DNA of 64,000 nt, taken from Candidatus Merdiplasma excrementigallinarum. GTDB taxonomy: Bacteria > Bacillota > Clostridia > Lachnospirales > Lachnospiraceae. The stretch is from NCBI GenBank assembly GCA_018713435.1, contig DVOS01000022.1, positions 35,882 to 99,881 of the forward strand, read 5' to 3'. Below the pieces are notes generated by a model. The model did not search any database and was not told where the DNA came from. It saw only the letters and a list, made by a program, of their open reading frames with translations. Numbering within the stretch: the first letter of the stretch is position 1; every line of letters begins with the position of its first letter. A program made the position numbers and the translations under genes. Positions 34,480 to 42,801 of the stretch are shown here, one piece after another.

Positions 34480-35307
34480 TCATTTTAAGTTTTCAAATGT
34501 CAGGCATACCCGGTATTCTTTTTTCTTGCCCGGGTCGATCCATCTCACAAATCTGCCGGTGTTGATGGAATCGGGAAGGCCGCACCAGGGCTCCACGCAC
34601 ATGCTCTCTTCCACCCAGGAGCAGACCACCAGGGCTTCAAATTCCCGGTCCGCCTCACAGGAAACCCGGTATCCGTCCGCTTCATTCTCCAGAATAAAGC
34701 CTCCCTTCTCGGGCGTGTGGAACACGTCGTCCCAGCGCCTGGACAGATCATCCAGCACAATCCCCGGCTCATCCACCTGGCGCACATAGTCATAGTGCAC
34801 CCTCATATCCTGCCACAGCCGGATCCTTTTTTTATCGGTAGATTTAAAGAAGGGATGCCAGCCCAGGTAGTGGGGCATGGCTTCATCTCCCCGGTTTTCA
34901 ATTCCAAACAGAACCGTCAGGCTGTTCTTCTCCAGCCGGTATTCCACCTCCAGCCGGAAATCAAACGGATAATACTGGGCTTTCCAGGACGGGCTGTTTT
35001 CCAGCCAGAGCCGCGCTCTGTTTTCCCCGGTCTCGCCCACCGCAAACACGTCATTTTTTACCAGTCCGTGCATGGGCATATGGTACTGTTTCCCTTTAAA
35101 CTGATAGGCGTCATCCTTTGTTTTGCTGGGAAAGGGAAACAGAATGGGCATCCCTCCCGCCGCCATAGGCGCCGTCTCCAGCTGCCCCCGGTCAATGTGC
35201 AGGAGCTCCTTTCCCTCCAGTTCAATCTGGGCCACCATACCGCCGTGGGCAGGTACGATCTCCGCCCTGATACTTCGATCTTCATTCACGATCCACAAAG
35301 AAGCCAT
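34480..35307 (-). CDS. Aldose 1-epimerase (mutarotase) family protein
   Basis: Galactose-mutarotase-fold protein of 275 aa. Typical stretches are IEGKELLHIDRGQLETAPMA-like entry, LGWHPFFKS (with the catalytic-type histidine) and MCVEPWCGLPDSINTG. The family interconverts alpha and beta anomers of aldoses, a sensible partner for a kinase acting at C1. The track start is a GTG at 35355; the ATG at 35307 with GAGG upstream is preferred. It is the first gene of the operon, facing the PocR-AraC regulator. Confidence 0.85.
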   Translation of the reverse strand: MASLWIVNEDRSIRAEIVPAHGGMVAQIELEGKELLHIDRGQLETAPMAAGGMPILFPFPSKTKDDAYQFKGKQYHMPMHGLVKNDVFAVGETGENRARLWLENSPSWKAQYYPFDFRLEVEYRLEKNSLTVLFGIENRGDEAMPHYLGWHPFFKSTDKKRIRLWQDMRVHYDYVRQVDEPGIVLDDLSRRWDDVFHTPEKGGFILENEADGYRVSCEADREFEALVVCSWVEESMCVEPWCGLPDSINTGRFVRWIDPGKKKEYRVCLTFENLK

Positions 35308-35567
35308 CTTCTTCCCTCGTTTCTTCCGGTTTGCCGTGATATAGATGTTTTGCACAATTTTTCATTTTGTTCTTTGTGCATTTATGCTATATGACAATTC
35401 TTTGTCCGTTTTCCCGTCTATTGTATCATTATTTTTTTCATTTTTCTATCTGTTTTTACCAGTATATCTGTATATTTTCAACAATCATAGAACTTCTGAC
35501 CCCTATTTTAGTAATATCTTTCGAAAAACACATATTTTTCGATTTTTGTTTCTTCAGGCAAAAGGAA

Positions 35568-35596
35568 TTGTCAGAATCCGGCTTTTCTGATAAAGT
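35568..35596 (+). promoter_or_regulatory. Promoter of the PocR-AraC regulator gene
   Basis: TTGTCA (35568-35573), 17-base spacer, TAAAGT (35591-35596), about 34 bases before the start. The 320-base divergent region (35308-35629) should also hold the operon promoter and regulator sites. It is very T-rich, and I could not fix those precisely. Confidence 0.6.
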
Positions 35597-35629
35597 AAAA
35601 GAAAGAAAAAAGAAGCGGGGAAATAAATA

Positions 35630-36466
35630 ATGAATGTATTTTTTAACAATGAGCAGCTGCTGAAGCTGATCTCCAATATCCATGAACTCACCGGAATTTT
35701 TATCAATATTCACGAGCTCTCCGGAAAGGATATCAGCATCCGGGACGCCCACACGGAATTCTGCCGCACCATCAACGATATTCCGGAGGGCCATATCCGG
35801 TGCGTCAACTGCGACGCCCAGGCTTCCGATATCTGCAAAAACATCAAGACCGCCTACCACTACCGCTGCCATGCCGGTCTGTGTGAGAATCTGATTCCGA
35901 TTTTTGACAACGGAGAGGTTATTTCCTATCTGGGCTTCGGCCAGCTTCTGGACACCTCTCCCCTGGAAGAACAGTGGAATAATACAAAAAGCACCCTGGA
36001 CTGGTATCCGGGGGATCTCGACGATCTGAAGGAAAAATTTTTTAAGATCCGCCAGTATTCCCGGTCAAAAACAGAATCTCTCACCGAGCTTCTGAAATTT
36101 ATGGCCTCCTACGTCCAGTCCAACAATATTGTGGCTTCCACCAAGCACAGCGACCTTCAGAGGCTGGAGATGTATATTTCCCAGCACTACACAGAAAAAC
36201 TGTCCATCCAGTCCATAACAGCGGATCTGCACTTCGGAGCCACCAAGCTCTGCGCTTTATCCAAGACTCTCTCCGGGGGCCACTCCCTCACCTGGCTGAT
36301 CGCTTCCCACCGGGTACAGGCCGCTCAGAATCTTCTCCTGTCCACGGACAAGCCTGTGTCGGAAATTGCCGCCACCGTTGGCTATGAGGACTACAACTAT
36401 TTCACCAAAGTATTTAAAAATATGGTGGGAACCACCCCCAGCAAATTTCGCCATGCCGGACAGTAA
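35630..36466 (+). CDS. AraC-family regulator with PocR ligand-binding domain
   Basis: Transcription factor of 278 aa. The N-terminal 160 residues match the PocR sensory domain (LLKLISNIHELTGIFINIHE; cysteine cluster HIRCVNCDAQASDIC and YRCHAGL; IPIFDNGEVISYLGFGQLL). The C-terminal 100 residues are the double helix-turn-helix of AraC (LQRLEMYISQHYTEKLSIQ; PVSEIAATVGYEDYNYFTKVFKNMVGTTPSKFR). It is transcribed away from the sugar operon, so it is the likely local regulator. PocR domains bind small molecules such as propanediol or hydrocarbon derivatives; the sugar operon suggests a carbohydrate signal here. Confidence 0.9.
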   Translation: MNVFFNNEQLLKLISNIHELTGIFINIHELSGKDISIRDAHTEFCRTINDIPEGHIRCVNCDAQASDICKNIKTAYHYRCHAGLCENLIPIFDNGEVISYLGFGQLLDTSPLEEQWNNTKSTLDWYPGDLDDLKEKFFKIRQYSRSKTESLTELLKFMASYVQSNNIVASTKHSDLQRLEMYISQHYTEKLSIQSITADLHFGATKLCALSKTLSGGHSLTWLIASHRVQAAQNLLLSTDKPVSEIAATVGYEDYNYFTKVFKNMVGTTPSKFRHAGQ

Positions 36467-36486
36467 GGAGAGCAGAGCGTTATTAT

Positions 36487-36515
36487 TTCACAGGGAACCG
36501 CGTTTCCTGTGAAAC
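36487..36515 (+). terminator. Hairpin after the AraC-family gene
   Basis: TTTCACAGG/CCTGTGAAA stem about 20 bases after the stop. It is followed by A-rich rather than T-rich sequence, so it may act mainly as a stabilising hairpin. Confidence 0.45.
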
Positions 36516-36548
36516 AAAAAAAGAGCCAGGATGCAGTCATCCCAGCCC
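36514..36548 (-). terminator. Rho-independent terminator of the 77-aa protein gene
   Basis: Minus strand GGCTGGGAT/ATCCTGGC stem followed by seven T residues (CTTTTTTTG), just after the stop codon. Confidence 0.72.
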
Positions 36549-36565
36549 TTTCTGGATATTTATGT

Positions 36566-36799
36566 TTAGTTGTTCATCATGAAGTCAATCAGTTTATCAA
36601 TATCCTCTTTCTCATATGCGATGATCTCCAGCTCAGGGATCTCGCCGTTGGAGAAAATATTTGCCATGGAAACATACTGGCTCAGCTTTGACTTCAGGTT
36701 CAGTCTGTCTCCCTCGCCGGTTACCAGTTCTACTTTACCTTTGCATGCGTCTACTACCTTGAAGAATTTGTCGATATCGGTGATGTTCTGTACTTTCAT
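36566..36799 (-). CDS. Small conserved protein of unknown function
   Basis: A 77-aa acidic protein without membrane segments or signal (MKVQNITDIDKFFKVVDACK ... LEIIAYEKEDIDKLIDFMMNN). It has a good ribosome site (AAAGGAGAATAAGAG) and its own terminator, so it is a real gene. The alternating beta/helix pattern and length recall HPr-like folds, but no phosphorylation-site motif is visible. I do not recognise a function. Confidence 0.72.
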   Translation of the reverse strand: MKVQNITDIDKFFKVVDACKGKVELVTGEGDRLNLKSKLSQYVSMANIFSNGEIPELEIIAYEKEDIDKLIDFMMNN

Positions 36800-36948
36800 C
36801 TCTTATTCTCCTTTCATCTCTTAACTCATCTTTCACTTTACGCCCACAATATATCCCGGATTTTTCCAGAAGTCAAGCACTTTTTTCAACTTCATTGTTT
36901 TATCTGTTTTGTACAAATTTTATGCTCCGTTTTTGTGCACTTTCACCA

Positions 36949-37791
36949 TCATTCTTCGGTCTTTTTCCGGTAGATCCGGTCGTCCTTAAGCTCGATCTTT
37001 CCCTGCTTCAGCAGGCGTCCCACCGCCCGTTTAAAAGCGTTTTTGCTCAGACCAAATTCCCGCTTGATGATTTCCGGGGACACTTTATCCCCGAAGGGCA
37101 GCACTCCTGCGAATTCATCAATCACCTGCAGAACCAGACGGGCGTCCTCCTCCATCTGAATGTACGCTTTCTCCCGCACGCTCAGATCCAGCTTTCCGTC
37201 TTCCTTCACATCAGTTACCCGGGCCTTCAGGATCTCTCCTATTTCAAAACTTCCGGCCGCCTCCCGCTTGGGGATCAGGGCCGAATACATATCGTCCACT
37301 GCCACAAACACGCCGAAATTCTCGCTGGTCTCATAGACACGGCCTGTCACCGTATCTCCGATCCGGTAAGGAGAGTTTGTTTTCAGGTAGGGATACACAT
37401 TCATCGTAGCGCACAGCCGGCTGCTTTTATCAATATAGAGGGCAGCCAGGCATTCCTCTCCCTGGCGGACCCTTCTGGTCTGCTGCCGGAAAGGCAGCAG
37501 CAGGTCTTTATCCAGGCCCCAGTCCAGGAAAGCGCCGATTTTTCCGGTTTCCTTCACCCGAAGCAGACCGATCTGCCCCAGGGTCAGCGCCGGCTCCCGG
37601 GTGGTGGCGATGAGACGGTCCCTGGAATCTTTATAAAGAAACACTTCCAGCTCATCTCCCAGTTCGCAGCCCTCCGGCGTTTCCTTCATGGGCAGAAGCA
37701 CCTTTTCCTGTCCTTCCTCCTCAGCCAGGTAAACGCCAAAGCTTACCTTTTTTACAATCTTTAACCGCTGTTTTTCTCCTAACCGCAACAT
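36949..37791 (-). CDS. cvfB: S1-domain RNA-binding protein, CvfB family
   Basis: A 280-aa protein of the CvfB/YitL group: three S1-like OB domains followed by a winged helix. The middle region shows IGAFLDWGLDKDLLLPF and NFGVFVAVDDMYSALIP, both typical S1 patterns. The C-terminal PEIIKREFGLSKNAFKRAVGRLLKQGKIEL is the winged helix. Family members bind RNA and affect expression of virulence or stress genes in staphylococci. Here it lies upstream of nothing obviously linked; the thioesterase gene follows at 30 bases on the same strand but is read before it. Identification is firm, role inferred. Confidence 0.9.
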   Translation of the reverse strand: MLRLGEKQRLKIVKKVSFGVYLAEEEGQEKVLLPMKETPEGCELGDELEVFLYKDSRDRLIATTREPALTLGQIGLLRVKETGKIGAFLDWGLDKDLLLPFRQQTRRVRQGEECLAALYIDKSSRLCATMNVYPYLKTNSPYRIGDTVTGRVYETSENFGVFVAVDDMYSALIPKREAAGSFEIGEILKARVTDVKEDGKLDLSVREKAYIQMEEDARLVLQVIDEFAGVLPFGDKVSPEIIKREFGLSKNAFKRAVGRLLKQGKIELKDDRIYRKKTEE

Positions 37792-37820
37792 ACTCTCTCC
37801 TATGGCATTCCGTTCCGTCT

Positions 37821-38555
37821 TTACCTGTCCTGCTCCTTCCGGCGCTCCTCAAAAGCCACCACAGCGTAGGGCTTTCCCTGGCTGCTGCAGAGCGCCGCCG
37901 TCACCTGGTTTTCTTCCGTGTATACCCGGGGACAGATCTCATCGTGAAGCCTGGCCTGCATCTTATATTCCGCCCGCATCTGCCGGATTTTAAACCCGGC
38001 AGGCAGGTATTCCGCCGCCATGGCTATATACTGTCCGTTGTTTACATGGTGGTTGGTATCCAGCTGATGTCTTCCGATGGCAAAAGCCTCCCGGGGTTCT
38101 CCTCCCTGGGGGAGCCGGATCTTCCGGGGGGCGTACTCCATCTCAAGCGGCTCCAGCATAGGATAAGCCTGCGCCATATCCTCCGGCACTCTTACCGGCC
38201 GGTTCTCCCGGGTATCGTACAGCACCCAGATGCTGTTGGCCCGGGCGGCCGGCTTTCCATCCGCTCCCAGCAGCACGAAATTTCTCATGCCGTAGAACCC
38301 CTGAAAATCATAAGCCCAGGTCTGGGCCTTTACGCTCTCGCACAGCTTCGGAAGATGGTCAATCACAATCTGCCAGGAAGACAAAATCCAGGCCTGATGC
38401 CGCTCTGTCAGATACTCCACTCCGATCCCCAGCTCTTCCGACTGGAACGTCGACACATCCTGAAAATAGTTGACCAGCCCTGCCAGGGACAGACAGCCCG
38501 TCTCATCTATTTCACTGTACCGGATTTTTCCCTCGAATTCATATTTACCGTTCAT
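37821..38555 (-). CDS. Acyl-ACP thioesterase family protein
   Basis: Double-hotdog thioesterase of 244 aa that releases fatty acids from acyl carrier protein. The first hotdog opens KIRYSEIDETGCLSLAGLVNYFQD. The active-site-type motif LDTNHHVNNGQYIAMA lies in the second. The track start at 38618 is too early; the ATG at 38555 follows AGAGGGAAACT. It is probably transcribed with cvfB. Chain-length preference cannot be told. Confidence 0.9.
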   Translation of the reverse strand: MNGKYEFEGKIRYSEIDETGCLSLAGLVNYFQDVSTFQSEELGIGVEYLTERHQAWILSSWQIVIDHLPKLCESVKAQTWAYDFQGFYGMRNFVLLGADGKPAARANSIWVLYDTRENRPVRVPEDMAQAYPMLEPLEMEYAPRKIRLPQGGEPREAFAIGRHQLDTNHHVNNGQYIAMAAEYLPAGFKIRQMRAEYKMQARLHDEICPRVYTEENQVTAALCSSQGKPYAVVAFEERRKEQDR

Positions 38556-38596
38556 AGTTTCCCTCTGCTCATTCCATCTGTAATCCAGCAAACATA

Positions 38597-38627
38597 AAAG
38601 CTGCCTTTGATTCACCAAAGGCAGCTT
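38597..38627 (-). terminator. Terminator after tRNA-Gln
   Basis: AAGCTGCCTTTG/CAAAGGCAGCTT perfect stem; on the minus strand it is followed by TTTTATGTTTG, directly downstream of the tRNA 3' end. Confidence 0.82.
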
Positions 38628-38637
38628 CCAAATGAAA

Positions 38638-38709
38638 CAGGGCTACCAGGATTCGAACCTGGAAATGACGGAGTCAGAGTCCGTTGCCTTACCGTTTGGC
38701 GATAGCCCT
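38638..38709 (-). tRNA. tRNA-Gln (anticodon CTG)
   Basis: A 72-base cloverleaf on the minus strand. The acceptor stem is AGGGCTA/TAGCCCT with discriminator G, as usual for glutamine tRNAs. The D arm is GCCAAACGGTAAGGC, the anticodon stem ACGGA/TCCGT with loop CTCTGAC (anticodon CTG at positions 34-36), and the T arm CCAGGTTCGAATCCTGG. The 3' CCA is not encoded, so the cca gene in this window would be needed. It reads CAG codons. Confidence 0.95.
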
Positions 38710-38846
38710 ATCTGACGACAAGAGACATTATAACCGATCTGTTCTGAAAAAGCAAGAGGTTTTTTTATTTTTTTACGTTTTGCTTTTTCAGCGGGGATGC
38801 CGCCAAAAAGCGCTCCGGCTTTGCCGCATCCCCGAACTGTCGTCCC

Positions 38847-40283
38847 TTATTTTTCCGTGTATGCGGAGGGCGCCGGCTTCACGCCCGCCTTCCACTCAAT
38901 CAGATTGACCAGGAAGAAGGCCAGCACGCCCACCGCGCATCCGAACACTACCGGCAGGATGCCGAACAGGAAGCCGCCTCCGCTGAGCACCTGCCAGAAG
39001 CAGAACCCCACGGTTCCCGCCGCCAGAGAGGCAATGCCGGAATGTCTGGTGGCCCTGGGCACAATCAGCCCCAGGCCGTAGGCGGCAAAGGGTCCCGCGC
39101 ACCGTATGCCGAAGGCGAAGGTGTTCATGGTTACAATAGAAATACCGGCCATGGAGATTCCCATGGCAATCAGCGCCGCTGCCACATTGCAGGCCCGGGT
39201 ATAGGTGATGATCTGCTTTTCGCTCAGCCGTTTAGCTCCGCCGAATTTCAGGTAAATATCGTTCATCACCATGGTGGACATGCACAGCAGATTGGAATCC
39301 GCCGAGGACATGGTGGCGCAGATAATGGCGGCTGAAATCAGCCCCACCACAATCTCCGGGGCATGGACGCTGGCCACCGCCATCATGGCGTTGCTGCCGT
39401 CCGCCGACAGATTGGGAAGGGTATCCTGCACGGCCAGAGCTGCCAGGCCAATCAATGTGGGGAAGAAGGACATGGCCGCCATCAGGACTGCGGACAGGAA
39501 GGAAGCGTTCCTTGCTGTCTTTTCATCTTTGGCCGTCTCAAAGCGGGATACCATCTCCGGCCCCGCCAGGAAAGTACAGAAATAATTAAAGATGTAGCCG
39601 ATAATGGTCACCCAGCCGATTTTCGTAAAGTCCAGCTGCACCGGCGGAAGCGCCGCGGAAATAGCCTCCCAGCCTCCGCATCCCTCCAGTACAAAAGGCG
39701 TGGCAATGGCCAGACCCACCAGGATAATAATAAACTGTACCAGATCGGAAATCTGATCCGCGATCATGCCTCCAAATGTGGTATACAGAATCACCACCAG
39801 TCCGGCAACTACCAGCGCCACGTTTGTGGGAATGCCGGTCAGGGTAGACACCACGGACCCGGAGGCCGCGATCTGGGAGGAAGTCAGGCAGAACAGGGAG
39901 AGAATACTCAGTACCGCCGTAAAGATACTGGATTTTTCTCCGAACCGGCGGCCCACCACCTCCGGTATCGTCACCGCCATGGTCTCACGGATCCTGGGCG
40001 CGAAATAGGCCAGGGGAATCATGGCCACAGAGGCAGCCAGCACATACCACACCGCGCTCATGCCCCAGTCTCCGAAGGCTTTCTGGGCCAGTCCCGTAGT
40101 GCTTCCGCCGCCGATGTTGTTGGCGGACAGCGAGAAGGCCACCATAAAAAGTCCCATTCTTCTTCCTGCCAGCATGTAGTCTTTGCTGTCCTTGATCTGC
40201 AGCTTGCCCACGATCAGACCTACCAGCATCATGCCCACCAGATAGGCCACCACGATAATGGTGGGAATTACTTGGATTTGCAT
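38847..40283 (-). CDS. Sodium:solute symporter family protein
   Basis: SSS-family transporter of 478 aa with about 13 hydrophobic segments. Family-typical stretches are KDYMLAGRRMGLFMVAFSLSANNIGGGSTTGLA in the first helices and ADSNLLCMSTMVMNDIYLKF in the helix 8-9 region. Such proteins import solutes such as amino acids, sugars, pantothenate or acids using a sodium gradient. The substrate cannot be read. It is preceded by an approximately 130-base leader with a strong hairpin (see separate entry). Confidence 0.92.
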   Translation of the reverse strand: MQIQVIPTIIVVAYLVGMMLVGLIVGKLQIKDSKDYMLAGRRMGLFMVAFSLSANNIGGGSTTGLAQKAFGDWGMSAVWYVLAASVAMIPLAYFAPRIRETMAVTIPEVVGRRFGEKSSIFTAVLSILSLFCLTSSQIAASGSVVSTLTGIPTNVALVVAGLVVILYTTFGGMIADQISDLVQFIIILVGLAIATPFVLEGCGGWEAISAALPPVQLDFTKIGWVTIIGYIFNYFCTFLAGPEMVSRFETAKDEKTARNASFLSAVLMAAMSFFPTLIGLAALAVQDTLPNLSADGSNAMMAVASVHAPEIVVGLISAAIICATMSSADSNLLCMSTMVMNDIYLKFGGAKRLSEKQIITYTRACNVAAALIAMGISMAGISIVTMNTFAFGIRCAGPFAAYGLGLIVPRATRHSGIASLAAGTVGFCFWQVLSGGGFLFGILPVVFGCAVGVLAFFLVNLIEWKAGVKPAPSAYTEK

Positions 40284-40347
40284 ATTACCCCCTCCTTCTG
40301 TGCGTCACAGCCGGCAGAAGCCGGATAAATGCGGCTGTTTACAAAAC

Positions 40348-40376
40348 AGGGAGTCTGAGAAAATGTCAGACTCCCC
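40348..40376 (-). promoter_or_regulatory. Leader hairpin upstream of the symporter gene
   Basis: GGGAGTCTGA/TCAGACTCCC perfect stem, followed on the minus strand by CTGTTTTG. It lies about 65 bases before the symporter start and downstream of a possible -10 (TATACT near 40430). It could be an attenuator or the terminator of a regulatory leader; I could not match the leader to a riboswitch class. Confidence 0.5.
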
Positions 40377-40567
40377 TGCCGTTCTTATCAAGATCCCCTG
40401 CACCTTTTGCTGTGTTTTTCAGTTATATTCAGTATACCATACCCCCTCGGAATTGGAAAGGAAAATATCCGCCGAATCCCTCTTTGATTTTTCTGATTTT
40501 CTGTTATACTATAAGGAAAATACTGCAAATAACAGCTGATCAAACAGCCGTACAAAGGAGCCTGATT

Positions 40568-42028
40568 ATGAGTACCATGAATCTCACCCTGCTGACTGAC
40601 CTGTATGAACTGACCATGATGCAGGGCTATTTCAAAACCCATTCGGATGAGTCCGTTATTTTCGATGTTTTCTACCGCAAAAACCCCTGCGACGGCGGTT
40701 ATGCCATCGCCGCCGGTCTGGAGCAGGTGATTGACTATATCAAACGCCTCCGGTTCTCCCCGGAGGATATTTCCTATCTGCGAAGCCTGAATCTCTTCGA
40801 CGAAGACTTTCTGGCCTACCTGAAAGACTTCCATTTCAGCGGAGATATTTATGCCATCCCCGAGGGCACGGTGGTATTTCCCCGGGAACCCCTGGTAAAG
40901 GTCATTGCCCCCATTATGGAAGCCCAGCTGATTGAGACTGCCCTTCTGACCATCATCAACCACCAGAGCCTGATTGCCACCAAGGCGGCCCGGGTGGTAT
41001 ACGCGGCCAAAGGAGACGCCATCATGGAGTTCGGCCTGCGCCGGGCCCAGGGACCGGACGCCGGCATTTACGGAGCCCGGGCGGCTGTCATCGGGGGATG
41101 CGTGGGAACCTCCAACGTGCTCACCGGCCAGCTGTTCTCCGTTCCCGTGATGGGGACTCACGCCCACAGCTGGATCATGAGCTTTCCGGATGAATACACG
41201 GCATTCAAAACCTATGCCCGGCTTTATCCGGATGCCTGCACCCTTCTGGTGGACACCTACGACACCCTTCGTTCCGGCGTTCCCAACGCGATCCGGGTCT
41301 TTAAGGAGATGAAGGAGGAGGGCATTCCCCTGACCCATTACGGCATCCGCCTGGACAGCGGCGATCTGGCCTACATGTCCAAAAAAGCCAGAAAAATGCT
41401 GGATGAAGCTGGTTTCCAGGATGCGGTCATCGCCGCCTCCAGCGATCTGGACGAGCACCTGATCTACAGCCTGAAAAACCAGGGGGCAGCCATCACCTCC
41501 TGGGGCGTGGGAACCAACCTGATCACCTCCCGGGACTGCCCGGCCTTCGGCGGCGTGTACAAGCTGGCGGCCATCCAGAATGAAAAGGGAGAATTCATCC
41601 CCAAGATCAAGCTGTCCGAAAATACGGAAAAGATCACGAACCCGGGCAATAAAACCATCTACCGGATTTACGACAAGACCACGGGAAAAATCCGGGCGGA
41701 TCTGATCTGTCTGGCGGACGAAACCTTTGACGAGAAGAAGGATATGATTATCTTCGACCCCCTGGAAACCTGGAAAAAAACAAAGATCCGGGGCGGCTCC
41801 TATACCCTGCGGGAACTTCTGGTTCCGGTATTCCAGAAGGGCGAATGCGTATATACGTCTCCCTCTGTCATGGAGATCCGGGATTACTGTACGAAGGAAA
41901 AGGATACCATCTGGGATGAGACAAAGCGGTTCTACAATCCCCATCAGGTATACGTGGATCTGTCCGACAAACTGTTTAAGATCAAAGCCTGCCTGCTGGA
42001 ACAGATGAGCATGGACGCGCTGAAATAA
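40568..42028 (+). CDS. pncB: Nicotinate phosphoribosyltransferase
   Basis: Enzyme of the NAD salvage (Preiss-Handler) pathway joining nicotinate and PRPP; 486 aa. It opens LTDLYELTMMQGYFKTH and contains the active-site stretches EFGLRRAQGPDAG and GTHAHSWIMSF, plus the PRPP region IRLDSGDLAYMSKKARKML. The track start at 40412 runs into the promoter zone; the ATG at 40568 has AAAGGAGCCTGATT before it. It is followed by the HAD gene after 23 bases, probably one operon. Confidence 0.95.
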   Translation: MSTMNLTLLTDLYELTMMQGYFKTHSDESVIFDVFYRKNPCDGGYAIAAGLEQVIDYIKRLRFSPEDISYLRSLNLFDEDFLAYLKDFHFSGDIYAIPEGTVVFPREPLVKVIAPIMEAQLIETALLTIINHQSLIATKAARVVYAAKGDAIMEFGLRRAQGPDAGIYGARAAVIGGCVGTSNVLTGQLFSVPVMGTHAHSWIMSFPDEYTAFKTYARLYPDACTLLVDTYDTLRSGVPNAIRVFKEMKEEGIPLTHYGIRLDSGDLAYMSKKARKMLDEAGFQDAVIAASSDLDEHLIYSLKNQGAAITSWGVGTNLITSRDCPAFGGVYKLAAIQNEKGEFIPKIKLSENTEKITNPGNKTIYRIYDKTTGKIRADLICLADETFDEKKDMIIFDPLETWKKTKIRGGSYTLRELLVPVFQKGECVYTSPSVMEIRDYCTKEKDTIWDETKRFYNPHQVYVDLSDKLFKIKACLLEQMSMDALK

Positions 42029-42051
42029 TCTTTTTTACCTGAGGAATCTTT

Positions 42052-42765
42052 ATGCCCGCATTCATTTTTGATATTGACGATACCCTGTATGACCGTCTGA
42101 CCCCCTTCCGCCTGGCCTATGAGGAACAGTACGGGGCCTGCCGGGATGAAAACGAAATGAGAGTCCTGTTCCATGCCTTCATCCGCCGGGGCAACCAGGT
42201 ATTTGAAGACGCCATGGCAGGACAGATCTCCATGGAAGAGATGTACATATTCCGCTTCCGCCAGGCCGCGGCAGATTTCGGTCAGACCGTGTCCCGGCAG
42301 GAAGCCCTGGATTTTCAGACTGCCTATCAGTGGCAGCAAAATCACATTCAGCTCTCTCCCGCCCTGGAAAAGCTGCTTGCGCTCTGCCGGGAGCAGGGGG
42401 CTTTTCTGGGCGTTATCACCAACGGCCCGTCTCTGCACCAGCGGGACAAATGCAGGGCCCTGGGGCTTTCCCGCTGGATCGGGGAAGAGCATATTCTGGC
42501 CTCAGGCGACATCGGCATCAACAAACCGGATCCCGGCATTTTCCGGGAAGCCATGCTGCGCTGGCAGCTGGACCCGGAGACCACCTGGTACGCCGGCGAT
42601 TCCTATGACCACGATATCCGTGGAGCTGCCGGGGCCGGCTGGCATACCATCTGGCTGGACCGCTCCGGAAAAAATGAACAGAAAAAGCCTCCGGCCGACT
42701 TCAGAGTGAACTCGGAAGAAGAGCTGTGCGCCTGTATCGCATCCCTTCTTGAAGAGTGTCCCTGA
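42052..42765 (+). CDS. HAD family hydrolase
   Basis: Cytoplasmic phosphatase of 237 aa. Motif I is FIFDIDDTLYDRLTP (nucleophile Asp), motif II lies in LGVITNGPS, and motif IV is WYAGDSYDHDIRGAAGAG. A helical cap occupies residues about 17-100. It resembles the YjjG/YfnB type that removes phosphate from nucleotides or sugar phosphates. The location after pncB suggests a link with NAD or nucleotide salvage, but this is inference. Confidence 0.9.
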   Translation: MPAFIFDIDDTLYDRLTPFRLAYEEQYGACRDENEMRVLFHAFIRRGNQVFEDAMAGQISMEEMYIFRFRQAAADFGQTVSRQEALDFQTAYQWQQNHIQLSPALEKLLALCREQGAFLGVITNGPSLHQRDKCRALGLSRWIGEEHILASGDIGINKPDPGIFREAMLRWQLDPETTWYAGDSYDHDIRGAAGAGWHTIWLDRSGKNEQKKPPADFRVNSEEELCACIASLLEECP

Positions 42766-42801
42766 AAGCCCCGGAGGCTTTCTGTATGCTTGCCTTAACC
42801 T

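Noticed and set aside
35345-35590. Small ORFs in the divergent region before the PocR-AraC gene
   Set aside because: T-rich non-coding sequence with hydrophobic nonsense translations and no ribosome sites.
38792-38836. Terminator after the symporter gene (CGGGGATGC/GCATCCCCG)
   Set aside because: A long inverted repeat exists, but no T-run follows it in the symporter direction; function left open.
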